Shown piece after piece: positions 39,391 to 47,190 of a DNA stretch of 64,000 bases. Source of the DNA: 21-14-0-10-47-8 sp966211795. GTDB taxonomy: Bacteria > Bdellovibrionota > Bdellovibrionia > Bdellovibrionales > Bdellovibrionaceae. The translations under genes and the position numbers were made by a program. The DNA lies in NCBI GenBank assembly GCA_966211795.1, contig CBIHNW010000021.1, forward strand, positions 1 through 64,000. Direction: 5' to 3'. Numbering within the stretch: position 1 is the stretch's first letter; every line of letters begins with the position of its first letter. The notes below the pieces were generated by a model, which had not been told where the DNA came from, searched no databases, and was given only the letters and a program-made list of their open reading frames with translations.

Positions 39391-40587
39391 CTAAAAAAAG
39401 TCAATTCCGGGCATGGATGCGGATCCTTTGAGTGTATCGTGCAGGAAAAGCGCCAGACCCAAATCACCGGTCCATAAGCTGTAGCGCAGTTGTCCGGCCT
39501 CTTGGGCTTCTTGCTTGTGTTGATCAATGGCGTGCATGGCAAAGGCTTGTGCGCGCTCGAGCCATTGAGGGTCTCTTGTTCGCTCATATAATTTGAGCAT
39601 GGCCATTCCGCTGCCGGCAGTTCCGTGACACAGCGAAACTCCTTTCTTCAATGGACCCGCGTGCCAGATCAGATGTCCGGCTTTCAGTAGCAGGCCATCA
39701 ATGATGGCGGACTCTTCTTTTCGGATGTGTGCGGCCAGGTCGGTCACCACACCCGTGGCTCCATGGCACCAATGCACCAAAACTTTCGTGTCCGGCTTGA
39801 GATCAAGAATCGTCGGCCAATTGCAGCTCTCATTTTCGATTCGCGCGTAGGTTTTTAAAATCTTTTCGAGATTGGAAATGATATCCCACCGTTTTTCTTG
39901 CTCATGCGCGGGAAGTGTCCTCAAGATCAAGGCATAGTTGCCAACGCTGCCATGAGCGGCGCCAAGGTAATGCACCGATTTGCCAAGATTTTGCGTCCAG
40001 ACTTGCGCTCCGGAGGGAGCATCCAGTGTCCGTGTCGAAAGCAGTCGATCTCGCATTTCATCGATCAGCCCAGAGTTTTCGGATCCAAAGAGATGATGCG
40101 CCAATAAGAGCGCACCCGGAAGTCCATACAGCAATTCGTTCTGATCCGAATTCAATTTGCTTTGAATCAATTTTCCGAGTTCGTTCTTATTTTCGATGTT
40201 TGGACTCAGTTTTTCCAGAACGGCCCGAATGCCAGCTTCACCAACAAAATAGGAACCTTTGTCTGTGCCCGGATCGGAAGCAGCTGATTGAATGTGGGCG
40301 CTCAGAATGTGTTCAATCTTGTTCTTGGCAAATTCCTGCAACTGATGGCCATATTGCGCGCTCAGTTCGTTCAGAGCCCAGGCAGTTCCGGCAGCGCCCA
40401 TATAAAAGTCGGTAAAGAATGAGGGGCCGCCCTCAAAATGATCTTTGGGATGAGCCGGCCACAGCGTGTCTGCGCCACGAACCACATCAACGGTGTCCTC
40501 GATAATCTTTTGAATAGTTCTTTGAACCTGATCTTCATCGAAAGCGTGAGCTTCCAATTTGTCGTGCCGAGCTGGATCGTAAAGCAT
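39391..40587 (-). CDS. LanC-like (lanthionine synthetase C-family) protein
   Basis: 398 residues, a usual LanC length, with AAGGGGA before the ATG. The toroid repeats carry Gly-rich loops (MGAAGTAWAL, YGLPGALLLAHH, LGAAHGSVGNYAL, WCHGATGVVTDL, LCHGTAGSGMAM, WTGDLGLALFL). The putative zinc ligands are Cys274, Cys320 and His321, and the general-acid candidate is His212; the spacings (62 and 46) are close to those of the nisin cyclase (Cys284, Cys330, His331, His212 there). In lantibiotic pathways LanC adds Cys to dehydrated Ser/Thr. No dehydratase, precursor peptide or exporter is in the window, so it is an orphan and might instead act as a LanCL-type protein that adds glutathione or Cys. Downstream of the TIGR02147 cluster on the same strand (91-base gap). 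Confidence 0.8.
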   Translation of the reverse strand: MLYDPARHDKLEAHAFDEDQVQRTIQKIIEDTVDVVRGADTLWPAHPKDHFEGGPSFFTDFYMGAAGTAWALNELSAQYGHQLQEFAKNKIEHILSAHIQSAASDPGTDKGSYFVGEAGIRAVLEKLSPNIENKNELGKLIQSKLNSDQNELLYGLPGALLLAHHLFGSENSGLIDEMRDRLLSTRTLDAPSGAQVWTQNLGKSVHYLGAAHGSVGNYALILRTLPAHEQEKRWDIISNLEKILKTYARIENESCNWPTILDLKPDTKVLVHWCHGATGVVTDLAAHIRKEESAIIDGLLLKAGHLIWHAGPLKKGVSLCHGTAGSGMAMLKLYERTRDPQWLERAQAFAMHAIDQHKQEAQEAGQLRYSLWTGDLGLALFLHDTLKGSASMPGIDFF

Positions 40588-40678
40588 CGCGGGTCCCCTT
40601 GAGTGGAAACGAATTTTTAAACATAAAATGAATGGTGATCAACAAAGGAATATTTTCTGCACAGCCCGCAATATAAAA

Positions 40679-41692
40679 CTAGCGCTCACATGTCACTGTT
40701 TCGAGAATCGCGGTGTAGCCTTGGCCGTAAGCGTGGGTTTGGAAAGTGCCATTGAAGACGCCGCTGCTGATGTCGGCCAGCGTTTGGCTGTGCGAATCTG
40801 GGTTCAGTCCCGGCACAATCGAATGTTGAAATGGCTCGGACCAGCGAGCCTGGGTCATTTTGCGAAAACCCAACAGGCGGCAGAAGTTTGAAGCTAGGAG
40901 ATCAGGATTTTTCGGTTGCAGCCAGGGTTGGTATTCGTAATGCGAGCAAGGTTTTGCATACCAACACCAGTACTCGTATCCAACCCGGTAATGAGTCCCT
41001 TTGACGGGAATAAAAGGCTTTTCGAATGTGAGGGCATTGCCGTTTCGCGAGAGTGATTCAAAGAATTTGTATTTTGTGAAGACCGGCGAGGTGGCTATCA
41101 GCTTCAACACGAAGGCATCTACTTCCTCTGTCGGCGCCGGCTGCATTTTGTTTTTGCGGGTCAGCAAAACCCCTGTCAGCTCCCAAATCTTGTCCTGATC
41201 TGAAAGCATTGACCATTTCTGCCAATCCAGAATTAAATTATTCTGGAAAAAATCGATGACCGTGGCTTGCTCGTGAATCGGATAACACCGCAAAGACGTA
41301 TCGCTTTCGCTGGCTGCTTCGGACTCTTGTTGAATCGACTGGTACAGATCCGAAAGCTCGGCGCAATACGAATTTCCGCCACCTCCGCCATGAATTCCGC
41401 CATCCAATTTCAAAGAATCCATCTTGTCCCGAAATGATTCCGGTGCCTCTGGGTCCAGGTGCAAATCCATCGAAGGCTTTGCGGTCTCTTGATTTCGCAA
41501 TGAATTGAGCTTTGCTTCGCCGTTCGGATTCGCATTCGGATCTGATTTTCGCTTCAATTCGAATCCTTGTCCGGAAGGTTCATGAGTCGATTCTTTTTTC
41601 AAAGACAGCATCGGTTTGTTCTCGGAAGCGAAAAGGGAGAGTGAGAAAGTGATCAATAAGGTTGGAATCCAAATTGCGACGGCTGTTCTCAT
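40679..41692 (-). CDS. Exported protein, paralogue of the adjacent upstream product
   Basis: 337 residues. The ATG at 41692 overlaps the previous stop as ATGA, so translation is probably coupled. Signal peptide IWIPTLLITFSLSLFA. A Lys/Ser/Asn-rich region (about 25-90) and a Gly tract (HGGGGGNSYCAELSDLY) precede the main domain. It aligns with the product of 41689-42591 over its C-terminal half: both have a FCxLxGF/L segment near the end, a middle block like VGYEYWCWY vs IGYQLIIDE, and the closing motif LETVTCER vs LQTVTCEK. No known domain. Third gene of the TIGR02147 cluster. Confidence 0.7.
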   Translation of the reverse strand: MRTAVAIWIPTLLITFSLSLFASENKPMLSLKKESTHEPSGQGFELKRKSDPNANPNGEAKLNSLRNQETAKPSMDLHLDPEAPESFRDKMDSLKLDGGIHGGGGGNSYCAELSDLYQSIQQESEAASESDTSLRCYPIHEQATVIDFFQNNLILDWQKWSMLSDQDKIWELTGVLLTRKNKMQPAPTEEVDAFVLKLIATSPVFTKYKFFESLSRNGNALTFEKPFIPVKGTHYRVGYEYWCWYAKPCSHYEYQPWLQPKNPDLLASNFCRLLGFRKMTQARWSEPFQHSIVPGLNPDSHSQTLADISSGVFNGTFQTHAYGQGYTAILETVTCER

Positions 41693-42591
41693 TGGATGGG
41701 CTCCGCTTTTTCGCACGTCACCGTTTGCAAATACAGAACGGCGCCGCGAGCTCGGGTCATGAGCTGATCCTGGATTTGAATCACCCCGTTTTGAATCCAC
41801 GCAATTTTAAAATCAGGCGGGACGATTTGCACGGGTGGATCGGTTTTTCGCTCGGCCCGCAAAGAATATTCGAGGTAATTGTGAATTTTCATTTTAGAAT
41901 AATTGAGCCCCTGCAGTTTGCAAAACTCTTCGGCGAGGTCAATCTTGTTTGAAATGGATTGCCGGCTCAGGACGTAATGTCCTTTTCGCTCTTCTTCAGT
42001 TTCGGGAGCGTACACGTGATCTTCGTCAATGATCAATTGATATCCGATCGGGAAACGTTTGCCTTCATAGATCACAAAAGGGTTCACGTAAGTGATCAGG
42101 TCATCCCGTCGCAGAATTGTTTCGGAAGCCAGCAGATCGATATACTTTTCCGAGTGCAGCTTTAAAAGGGAGGCGATTTTTTCCGAGCGAAAGTACTGGC
42201 CGTCTTTTTCAATATCGGCCATCACGGCGATTTCATGCACGACCAATCGCAGTTTGTCCAAAATGGACAGCGAGATCCACTCGTTTAAATTGAGCAAGGT
42301 CTGACCTGGGGTGGACCAGGCAGTGCGCTTGACTTGATTCGAAAGCCCACACCGCAACCGGGTGGCATTATCCGTGATCACTTGGGGCTTTAAAAAACTG
42401 AGATGGTTGCGAACGCTTTCGATCTCGACGATTTCTTTTGAAATCAGACGGAACAGTCGTGTGTACTGGTCGCAGGCACTTTCTTTTTGCAGATCCGTTT
42501 TAGGCTTCGAGTTGTCTAAAACATCGACACCCGCAAAGGCCGCCGAGGCCATCAGGCACAATAGGATCAAGCTTGAAATCAAGTGCTTCAT
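41689..42591 (-). CDS. Exported protein encoded next to a TIGR02147 regulator
   Basis: 300 residues from the ATG at 42591. Signal peptide HLISSLILLCLMASAAFAG. The mature protein is mostly helical and charged, with four Cys. One block reads DKLRLVVHEIAVMADIEKDGQY, where a HExxxx motif appears (HEIAV), but it lacks the rest of a zincin signature. It is followed immediately (4-base overlap) by its paralogue and lies 57 bases after the TIGR02147 regulator. In Bdellovibrio-type genomes such regulators often sit beside exported protein genes, so these are probable targets. Function unknown. Confidence 0.7.
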   Translation of the reverse strand: MKHLISSLILLCLMASAAFAGVDVLDNSKPKTDLQKESACDQYTRLFRLISKEIVEIESVRNHLSFLKPQVITDNATRLRCGLSNQVKRTAWSTPGQTLLNLNEWISLSILDKLRLVVHEIAVMADIEKDGQYFRSEKIASLLKLHSEKYIDLLASETILRRDDLITYVNPFVIYEGKRFPIGYQLIIDEDHVYAPETEEERKGHYVLSRQSISNKIDLAEEFCKLQGLNYSKMKIHNYLEYSLRAERKTDPPVQIVPPDFKIAWIQNGVIQIQDQLMTRARGAVLYLQTVTCEKAEPIQ

Positions 42592-42648
42592 GCCTTGGAT
42601 CAATTGCAAGGCCAAGACCAGGATGACCTTGGCGGCCCATCCAGGTCC

Positions 42649-43461
42649 TTATTTACGGATTCTCAAGAAGTCGATTCCCAATTGCGCGATTTCTTCGCCC
42701 TCGGATTTTTGCACCATCGACACGAACTTCTCGAGTAAGATAGTCAGTTCATCTTTGAATTTCTGAAAGTCCGAAGCCTCGATCGAGCAGATGGCCGTGT
42801 ACATCATCTCGTCTGGTTGCAGCTCGTCCGTTGCTTCGACCGCTTTCAGGCGCCAGTTGGTGTGATGTTTTGCCAGAAACGGCGAGCCGCGATTGAGATG
42901 AGTTGCCAGTGTCGTCGCCTGGTAGCTGTCCTTGGTTTTCACCACCATGCCGACCTCGATCAGGAAGTCGAGAATCTCCTTGGTGCGTGCCGGTGACAGA
43001 GCGAGCTTTTCCGCAATGTCTTCGAATGACATTTTCACGTTTAAGGACGTCAGCAAATGAATGGCGGCGTAATGCCAGTGAGAGTAGAACTGCGCCTTTT
43101 CCGCGTCCGTCAGTTCTTTATCCCGAGGGGCGCGTTTTGAAAAATCACGGGCGGTCGCGCGAATGGACTCGAGCATTTCATGGTAATGATCTTTCAAAAG
43201 GACCGTGCCCGCTCGTTCCAGCTGCAAGAGAGTGAGCAGATATTTCGTTTCCAATTTTTGAAATCCCAGAAACTGACAGGCTGCGAGCAGTTGCTCTTCC
43301 GAAAAATCGCGATGGCCATTCAGGACCTGCGAGAGCAAAGAAGGGTGGACCTGCATGTGCTCGGCTAATCTTTGCGAGTAGCCTTTGGTTGTCTGCTTCT
43401 TGCTGTCGATCGTAGATTTGAGCAAGCTCTTATAATTTTTCACATTGAAGAATGCGCTCAT
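42649..43461 (-). CDS. TIGR02147-family regulator
   Basis: 270 residues, typical for the family. An N-terminal helix-turn-helix (about 25-75: YSQRLAEHMQVHPSLLSQVLNGHRDFSEEQLLAACQFLGF) is followed by the DUF4423 region with the family's characteristic FYSHWHYAAIHLL (normally FYSxWxHxAIxxL) and a second winged-helix unit (MSFEDIAEKLALSPARTKEILDFLIEVGMV). No membrane segment. GAGG lies before the ATG. Members are common in predatory Bdellovibrionota and Fibrobacteres and usually lie beside genes for exported proteins. It heads a minus-strand cluster with the two paralogous exported proteins and the LanC-like gene. Confidence 0.85.
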   Translation of the reverse strand: MSAFFNVKNYKSLLKSTIDSKKQTTKGYSQRLAEHMQVHPSLLSQVLNGHRDFSEEQLLAACQFLGFQKLETKYLLTLLQLERAGTVLLKDHYHEMLESIRATARDFSKRAPRDKELTDAEKAQFYSHWHYAAIHLLTSLNVKMSFEDIAEKLALSPARTKEILDFLIEVGMVVKTKDSYQATTLATHLNRGSPFLAKHHTNWRLKAVEATDELQPDEMMYTAICSIEASDFQKFKDELTILLEKFVSMVQKSEGEEIAQLGIDFLRIRK

Positions 43462-43713
43462 GAAACCTCGTGGTGAAGACCGGCAGAGTTCTTGAATTCA
43501 TTGTAATACATTTTTGTAAACTGATTTCCGGTATTTCCACCGGTTTCTGTGATATTTCATAAGTATTTGATTTTACACATTAATTTACATGGGTTTAGAG
43601 CGCACTTTACAGAACAGTAAATTTTATAAGATATAAAATGTCATAAATTGAGACTGGAGTTTGGCGAGACGAAGTGAGTTGGCGGCGATCGGTTTCAACG
43701 GAAACTGATGATT
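43462..43713. other. Intergenic region with several TTTAC inverted repeats
   Basis: 252 A/T-rich bases between the FUSC gene end and the TIGR02147 gene start. It has a CCGGT-ATTTCC-ACCGG hairpin (43528-43543), TACATTTTTGTA near 43507-43518, and TTTAC-AGAACA-GTAAA near 43606-43621. One or more may be operators of the TIGR02147 gene. No coding sequence seen. Confidence 0.45.
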
Positions 43714-44814
43714 CTACGATCGTCGGATGGAAGAAGGGGGCCACCAATACGAGTGGGCCGCCGCCAATGTTTTCGAGAACGCTGTGCCCAGGACGGCGAT
43801 CACGCACCCGATAAAGGTCGCCTGCAAACGCAGAAAGGGTGTGGTCATATCGATATCCAATGTTCCCTGATGGATGGTCGCAAGCTCCAGCAGCGTCACC
43901 ACAAATGACGTGATAAAAAAGGAAGCGATCAGATAATTTCGCTTGAGCAGCAGGGGAACCAAAAAGCTGCAAACCATCACCCACGCGATTAGAACCGCGG
44001 CCGGTGGATGAGCCAGCAAAAAAAGATCAAAGGCCAAAACGCCCAAAGCCGTGCCGGCCAGGCGCTGCGAACTGATGTAAAGAGATTGGGTGCGGTCGGC
44101 CCGCATGACCAGCAAAACCGTGATCACGATCCAGTATCCACGCTCGATTTGAAAATGAAACGCGAGCCAGATTGCAAACAGGGCGGCGCCGACGTAGCTG
44201 ATGGCGTGAATGTGCTTTTCAATTTTACGGTTCAATGACTTTTTGAAATTTTCGCGCAGGCCGGAAAACATCTCGGGTTCGCGCGCTTTGATGCGCATCA
44301 GAATCGGAATCGCTAGCAGCACGGTGACAAAGGCAATCAACGAGTACTCGAACAGTAAAAACAAAACCGGTTCAGGAATCGGCTTGGAAAAATAAGAGAC
44401 GATGATCGAGATCACCAGAAACAACACCGCTCTTTCGGCCTCGGCCCCTTCGCCCCCGAGCACGCCGATCCCGTAGATCAAAAGCGGAACAAAAAGGTAA
44501 AAGGCCACGGCATTGGTGTGCGCCCAGAATCCGATGCTGAAACCGCAGAGCAAAAAAAGAAAAGTCAGAGCCACGATCTGCATTCGTTGCTTGAATGTGC
44601 CCAGATGATCGTTGAGCGCTAAAAGATAACCCGTTAAAGCACCGTAGACCGAAATTCCGAGATGTTCGTTGGCGTAGCCAATCACTAGCGGCAAGGTTGC
44701 GGCGAAAGAGGAGACGAACATGCGTGGCCATGGGGCCGGTGCCGTATCCAGTTTGATCAGCTCAGTCCCGATTTTTCGAATGTGCTGGCTGACAGGTTTG
44801 CCGTTTGCGTTCAT
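43714..44814 (-). CDS. FUSC-family inner-membrane protein
   Basis: 366 residues from the ATG at 44814. Two blocks of hydrophobic helices (about 30-170 and 215-350) separated by a charged loop (LRENFKKSLNRKIEKHIH) give the FUSC/YccS duplicated layout. The conserved stretch IERGYWIVITVLLVMRADRTQSLYISSQRLAGTALG fits the FUSC motif (GYWxxxTxxxVxxP...R..GTxxG). Relatives such as AaeB export aromatic acids together with a membrane-fusion protein, which is not seen here. It is 29 bases downstream of the SnoaL-like gene and probably co-transcribed. Confidence 0.8.
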   Translation of the reverse strand: MNANGKPVSQHIRKIGTELIKLDTAPAPWPRMFVSSFAATLPLVIGYANEHLGISVYGALTGYLLALNDHLGTFKQRMQIVALTFLFLLCGFSIGFWAHTNAVAFYLFVPLLIYGIGVLGGEGAEAERAVLFLVISIIVSYFSKPIPEPVLFLLFEYSLIAFVTVLLAIPILMRIKAREPEMFSGLRENFKKSLNRKIEKHIHAISYVGAALFAIWLAFHFQIERGYWIVITVLLVMRADRTQSLYISSQRLAGTALGVLAFDLFLLAHPPAAVLIAWVMVCSFLVPLLLKRNYLIASFFITSFVVTLLELATIHQGTLDIDMTTPFLRLQATFIGCVIAVLGTAFSKTLAAAHSYWWPPSSIRRS

Positions 44815-44843
44815 CGCCAAAATTTTAGGGGAAACGCGTCTGA

Positions 44844-45242
44844 TTAGAAAGGACCATTTTCGTTTGGCGAATCTTTCAACAATTCTTGGCCCAGGTCCCA
44901 AAGCTCGACCACTTTGCCATTCTGAAATCGAAAGATATGAACGACCGCGATACCGGGCAATGCCGGATTGTCTCTTTGAACCAACGAGTGAGTGATCACT
45001 CTATCGCCGTCTTCGTAAACATGTTTGATATCGATGGTCTTGTTGGGGCTTTTCTTCGCGGCATCTTCCATCGCTAGCAATAAAGACTGTCTGTCACCTT
45101 TGAAGTATTGATTGTGATGGATAAAATCCGCCGAGATGAATTGATCGTAGGCGGCACGAACGTTGCCGGTGCCTGCCATTTTTAAGAATGAAATCGCCAT
45201 TTCTTTCTTCTGCATGCTGACATTTGACTGTTCTTCGTTCAT
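44844..45242 (-). CDS. SnoaL/NTF2-like fold protein
   Basis: 132 residues, one alpha+beta cone domain. The pattern ISFLKMAGTGNVRAAYDQFISADFIHHNQYFKGDRQSLL...VYEDGDRVITHSLVQRD...VVHIFRFQNGKVVELWDLGQ matches the SnoaL-like subgroup of predicted aldol-condensing or small-molecule-binding proteins, with the buried His/Asp residues (IHHN, WD). No signal peptide. The start has no clear ribosome site; the ATG at 45215 is an alternative. It is divergent from the dienelactone hydrolase gene (42 bases) and upstream of the FUSC gene. Confidence 0.75.
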   Translation of the reverse strand: MNEEQSNVSMQKKEMAISFLKMAGTGNVRAAYDQFISADFIHHNQYFKGDRQSLLLAMEDAAKKSPNKTIDIKHVYEDGDRVITHSLVQRDNPALPGIAVVHIFRFQNGKVVELWDLGQELLKDSPNENGPF

Positions 45243-45284
45243 AAATTCAAATGAAAAATCTGATGCGGAGAGAGGCTCAAAAAA

Positions 45285-46040
45285 ATGAATTCAAAAATGG
45301 TTGATATCAAAACTCGGGATGGAGTCTGTGACGCCTATATCTCTTTTCCCGACGGCGGCAAGGATCTTCCCGGCGTATTGCTTTACATGGATGCGATTGG
45401 CTTGCGACAAAGAATTTATGATATGGCCGATCAGCTCGCGGCCCGTGGATATTGCGTCCTAGCGCCGAATCTTTTCTATCGCTCGCGCCGCGCACCGATT
45501 ATGGACTATGCAGAAATGCTGAAGCCCGAGAAGCGGCCCGAAATGCTGACGCACGTTCGCGCTTGCATGGCCGACTACAATCCGGATCTGGGAAAACGCG
45601 ATGCCGAAGATTTTCTGCAGTTCATTCATTCGCTTTCACAAGTCAACGCGCGACCGATCGGCACGGTGGGGTATTGCATGGGTGGCGGTCAAGCATTACG
45701 CGCAGCTGCGAATTTTCCGAATGCCATCTCCGCCGTTGCCAGCTTTCATGCGGGGAATTTGGCGACGGATGATGCCAACAGCCCGGATCGTCTGTTTTCA
45801 TTGATCAAAGCTGACGTCTTTATCGGACATGCGGATCAAGATGCTTCTATGCCGCCGGAACAAATCGAGAAAGTTCAAACAGCGTTGCAAAATGCGAAGG
45901 CGAAATCGACCGCCGAAATTTTCACCGGCTGTCACCACGGTTGGACGATGAAGGATTTGCCGGCTTACAATGCGGCTGGCGAGCAAAAACATTGGGACGT
46001 GTTGTTCAAGCTTTTCGATCGGTGCCTGAAAGAAGCGTGA
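45285..46040 (+). CDS. Dienelactone hydrolase-family alpha/beta hydrolase
   Basis: 251 residues, cytosolic. The nucleophile elbow is GYCMGG with Cys131, as in carboxymethylenebutenolidase. The Asp of the triad is in the region FIGHADQDASMP and the His in GCHHGWTM. The family hydrolyses dienelactones and related esters during aromatic breakdown, although many members have other substrates. GGAGAG precedes the ATG. No other ring-cleavage genes are near, so the substrate is open. Divergent neighbours (SnoaL-like and FUSC) could belong to a shared small-molecule detoxification function. Confidence 0.8.
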   Translation: MNSKMVDIKTRDGVCDAYISFPDGGKDLPGVLLYMDAIGLRQRIYDMADQLAARGYCVLAPNLFYRSRRAPIMDYAEMLKPEKRPEMLTHVRACMADYNPDLGKRDAEDFLQFIHSLSQVNARPIGTVGYCMGGGQALRAAANFPNAISAVASFHAGNLATDDANSPDRLFSLIKADVFIGHADQDASMPPEQIEKVQTALQNAKAKSTAEIFTGCHHGWTMKDLPAYNAAGEQKHWDVLFKLFDRCLKEA

Positions 46041-46100
46041 TCGGCAGTGGACAGCGCCGATAAAAAGTGAATAGCATACTTGTGAAACCGGGGAGGTCTC

Positions 46101-46538
46101 ATGAGAAATATTCTGTCAGCGTTGATTCTTTGCTTTTGCTCGAGCATGGCCTTCGCGAACGTCTCGGGCTCTTGGCTGGGATGGGTGGACTGGAGCTTTG
46201 ATGGCTCGCCCGCGCATTGCGATGCCCAGATGAAATTCAATCAAACTTCGCAAACATTATCGCGACAATCTGGATTTTTTGACTGCAATGTCGTCACCAT
46301 GCAGATGGATGCCAAGGATTGGACCTTGAAAGACGGACAAATGTTCGAGGGTGACGTGGCCGTCGGGACCTACGGACCCCAGGAATATCGATGGACCGAA
46401 GACTATAGCAGCACGGTCAAAATCGAAACCGAAATCAAGCTGTCGGCGCTTCACATGGACTATGTGGAAGTTTGGAAAAACAAAACCGATGGCAGCGAAA
46501 TTTACATTATTCAAGGCCGACTTTTTTCATCTCGGTAA
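46101..46538 (+). CDS. Small exported protein, lipocalin-like size
   Basis: 145 residues, GGGGAGG upstream of the ATG. Signal peptide MRNILSALILCFCSSMAFA. The mature protein begins NVSGSWLGWVDWSFDG, with two Cys that could pair (HCDAQ, FDCNV) and alternating strands (MKFNQTSQTLSRQSG, VKIETEIKLSALHM, EIYIIQGRLF), so a small beta-barrel is likely. The opening GSWxGxW resembles the start of lipocalin-type domains. Function unknown. Confidence 0.7.
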   Translation: MRNILSALILCFCSSMAFANVSGSWLGWVDWSFDGSPAHCDAQMKFNQTSQTLSRQSGFFDCNVVTMQMDAKDWTLKDGQMFEGDVAVGTYGPQEYRWTEDYSSTVKIETEIKLSALHMDYVEVWKNKTDGSEIYIIQGRLFSSR

Positions 46539-46549
46539 AATCCAGGTCG

Positions 46550-46584
46550 GGTCAGCTGCCGAAGTGGGGATCGCCAGCTGATCC
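46550..46584. terminator. Bidirectional hairpin between convergent genes
   Basis: GGTCAGCTG (46550-46558) pairs with CAGCTGATCC (46575-46584) with one bulged base and a 16-base loop, midway between the convergent stops at 46538 and 46604. T-runs are weak on both sides (TCATCTTTC on plus, GGATTTT on minus). Confidence 0.4.
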
Positions 46585-46603
46585 GATCATCTTTCAAAAC
46601 ATT

Positions 46604-46972
46604 TTAGTAGCCTTCAGGAGCGCCTTTTAATTTCAAAGGGGCCGCACCGGTGTCTTTCAATGGACTGACGGTTGTGCCAGATGAATCGACGATTTTGCAA
46701 TCCTTGGGATCAACTTGAGAGTAGGTAGCAAGGACGTTGCCTGACATGGTCGCAAGAACTTGGCAATAGTAGTAGGCAGGTCCGCCATTCAGGGCGACCT
46801 GGTTGCATCCACCTTGAAAGTCGGAAATAGCGTCCACTTGTGACCATATCGCTTTTTCGTAAGAAACCAATCCTGCCAATGCTTCGTCGGATGTGCAGGC
46901 TTTGGTTTGAGCGTGGGCTGAAGTGATCATGCAGGCTGTGGCCAGAGTCAGGACAGTTAAAAACTTTTTCAT
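46604..46972 (-). CDS. Small exported protein, unknown function
   Basis: 122 residues, AAAGGAG upstream of the ATG. Signal peptide MKKFLTVLTLATACMITSAHA. The mature part has four Cys (TKACTSDEA, GGCNQVA, YYYCQV, KDCKI) and ends KLKGAPEGY. No family recognised. It has one of the clearest promoters in the window (47037-47065), so it may be strongly expressed. Confidence 0.75.
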   Translation of the reverse strand: MKKFLTVLTLATACMITSAHAQTKACTSDEALAGLVSYEKAIWSQVDAISDFQGGCNQVALNGGPAYYYCQVLATMSGNVLATYSQVDPKDCKIVDSSGTTVSPLKDTGAAPLKLKGAPEGY

Positions 46973-47011
46973 TTTGAATCTCCTTTAAAAAAATGGTTGT
47001 TAAAAAAAATC

Positions 47012-47021
47012 ATCACGTGAT
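47012..47021. promoter_or_regulatory. ATCACGTGAT palindrome in the 5' leader of the 46604-46972 gene
   Basis: Perfect 10-base palindrome located about 16-25 bases downstream of the predicted -10 box on the minus strand, a position where a bound repressor could block transcription. It could also be chance. Confidence 0.3.
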
Positions 47022-47036
47022 CAGTGGATGTCATGA

Positions 47037-47065
47037 TTTATATCCGCACCAGTGCTGCATAGCAA
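47037..47065 (-). promoter_or_regulatory. Sigma70-type promoter for the 46604-46972 gene
   Basis: On the minus strand TTGCTA (47065-47060) and TATAAA (47042-47037) are separated by exactly 17 bases, close to the TTGACA/TATAAT consensus, 65 bases before the ATG. Confidence 0.65.
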
Positions 47066-47190
47066 CATAAATGTAATAACATATGACTTTACTGAAATAA
47101 GTCGTGAATTTTCTTCAATCGCTCTATTGGCTATCAAGAACGCAAAACGCAGCCAGCTTGATGGCACTGACCTTGCTGTAGGCATGGACT

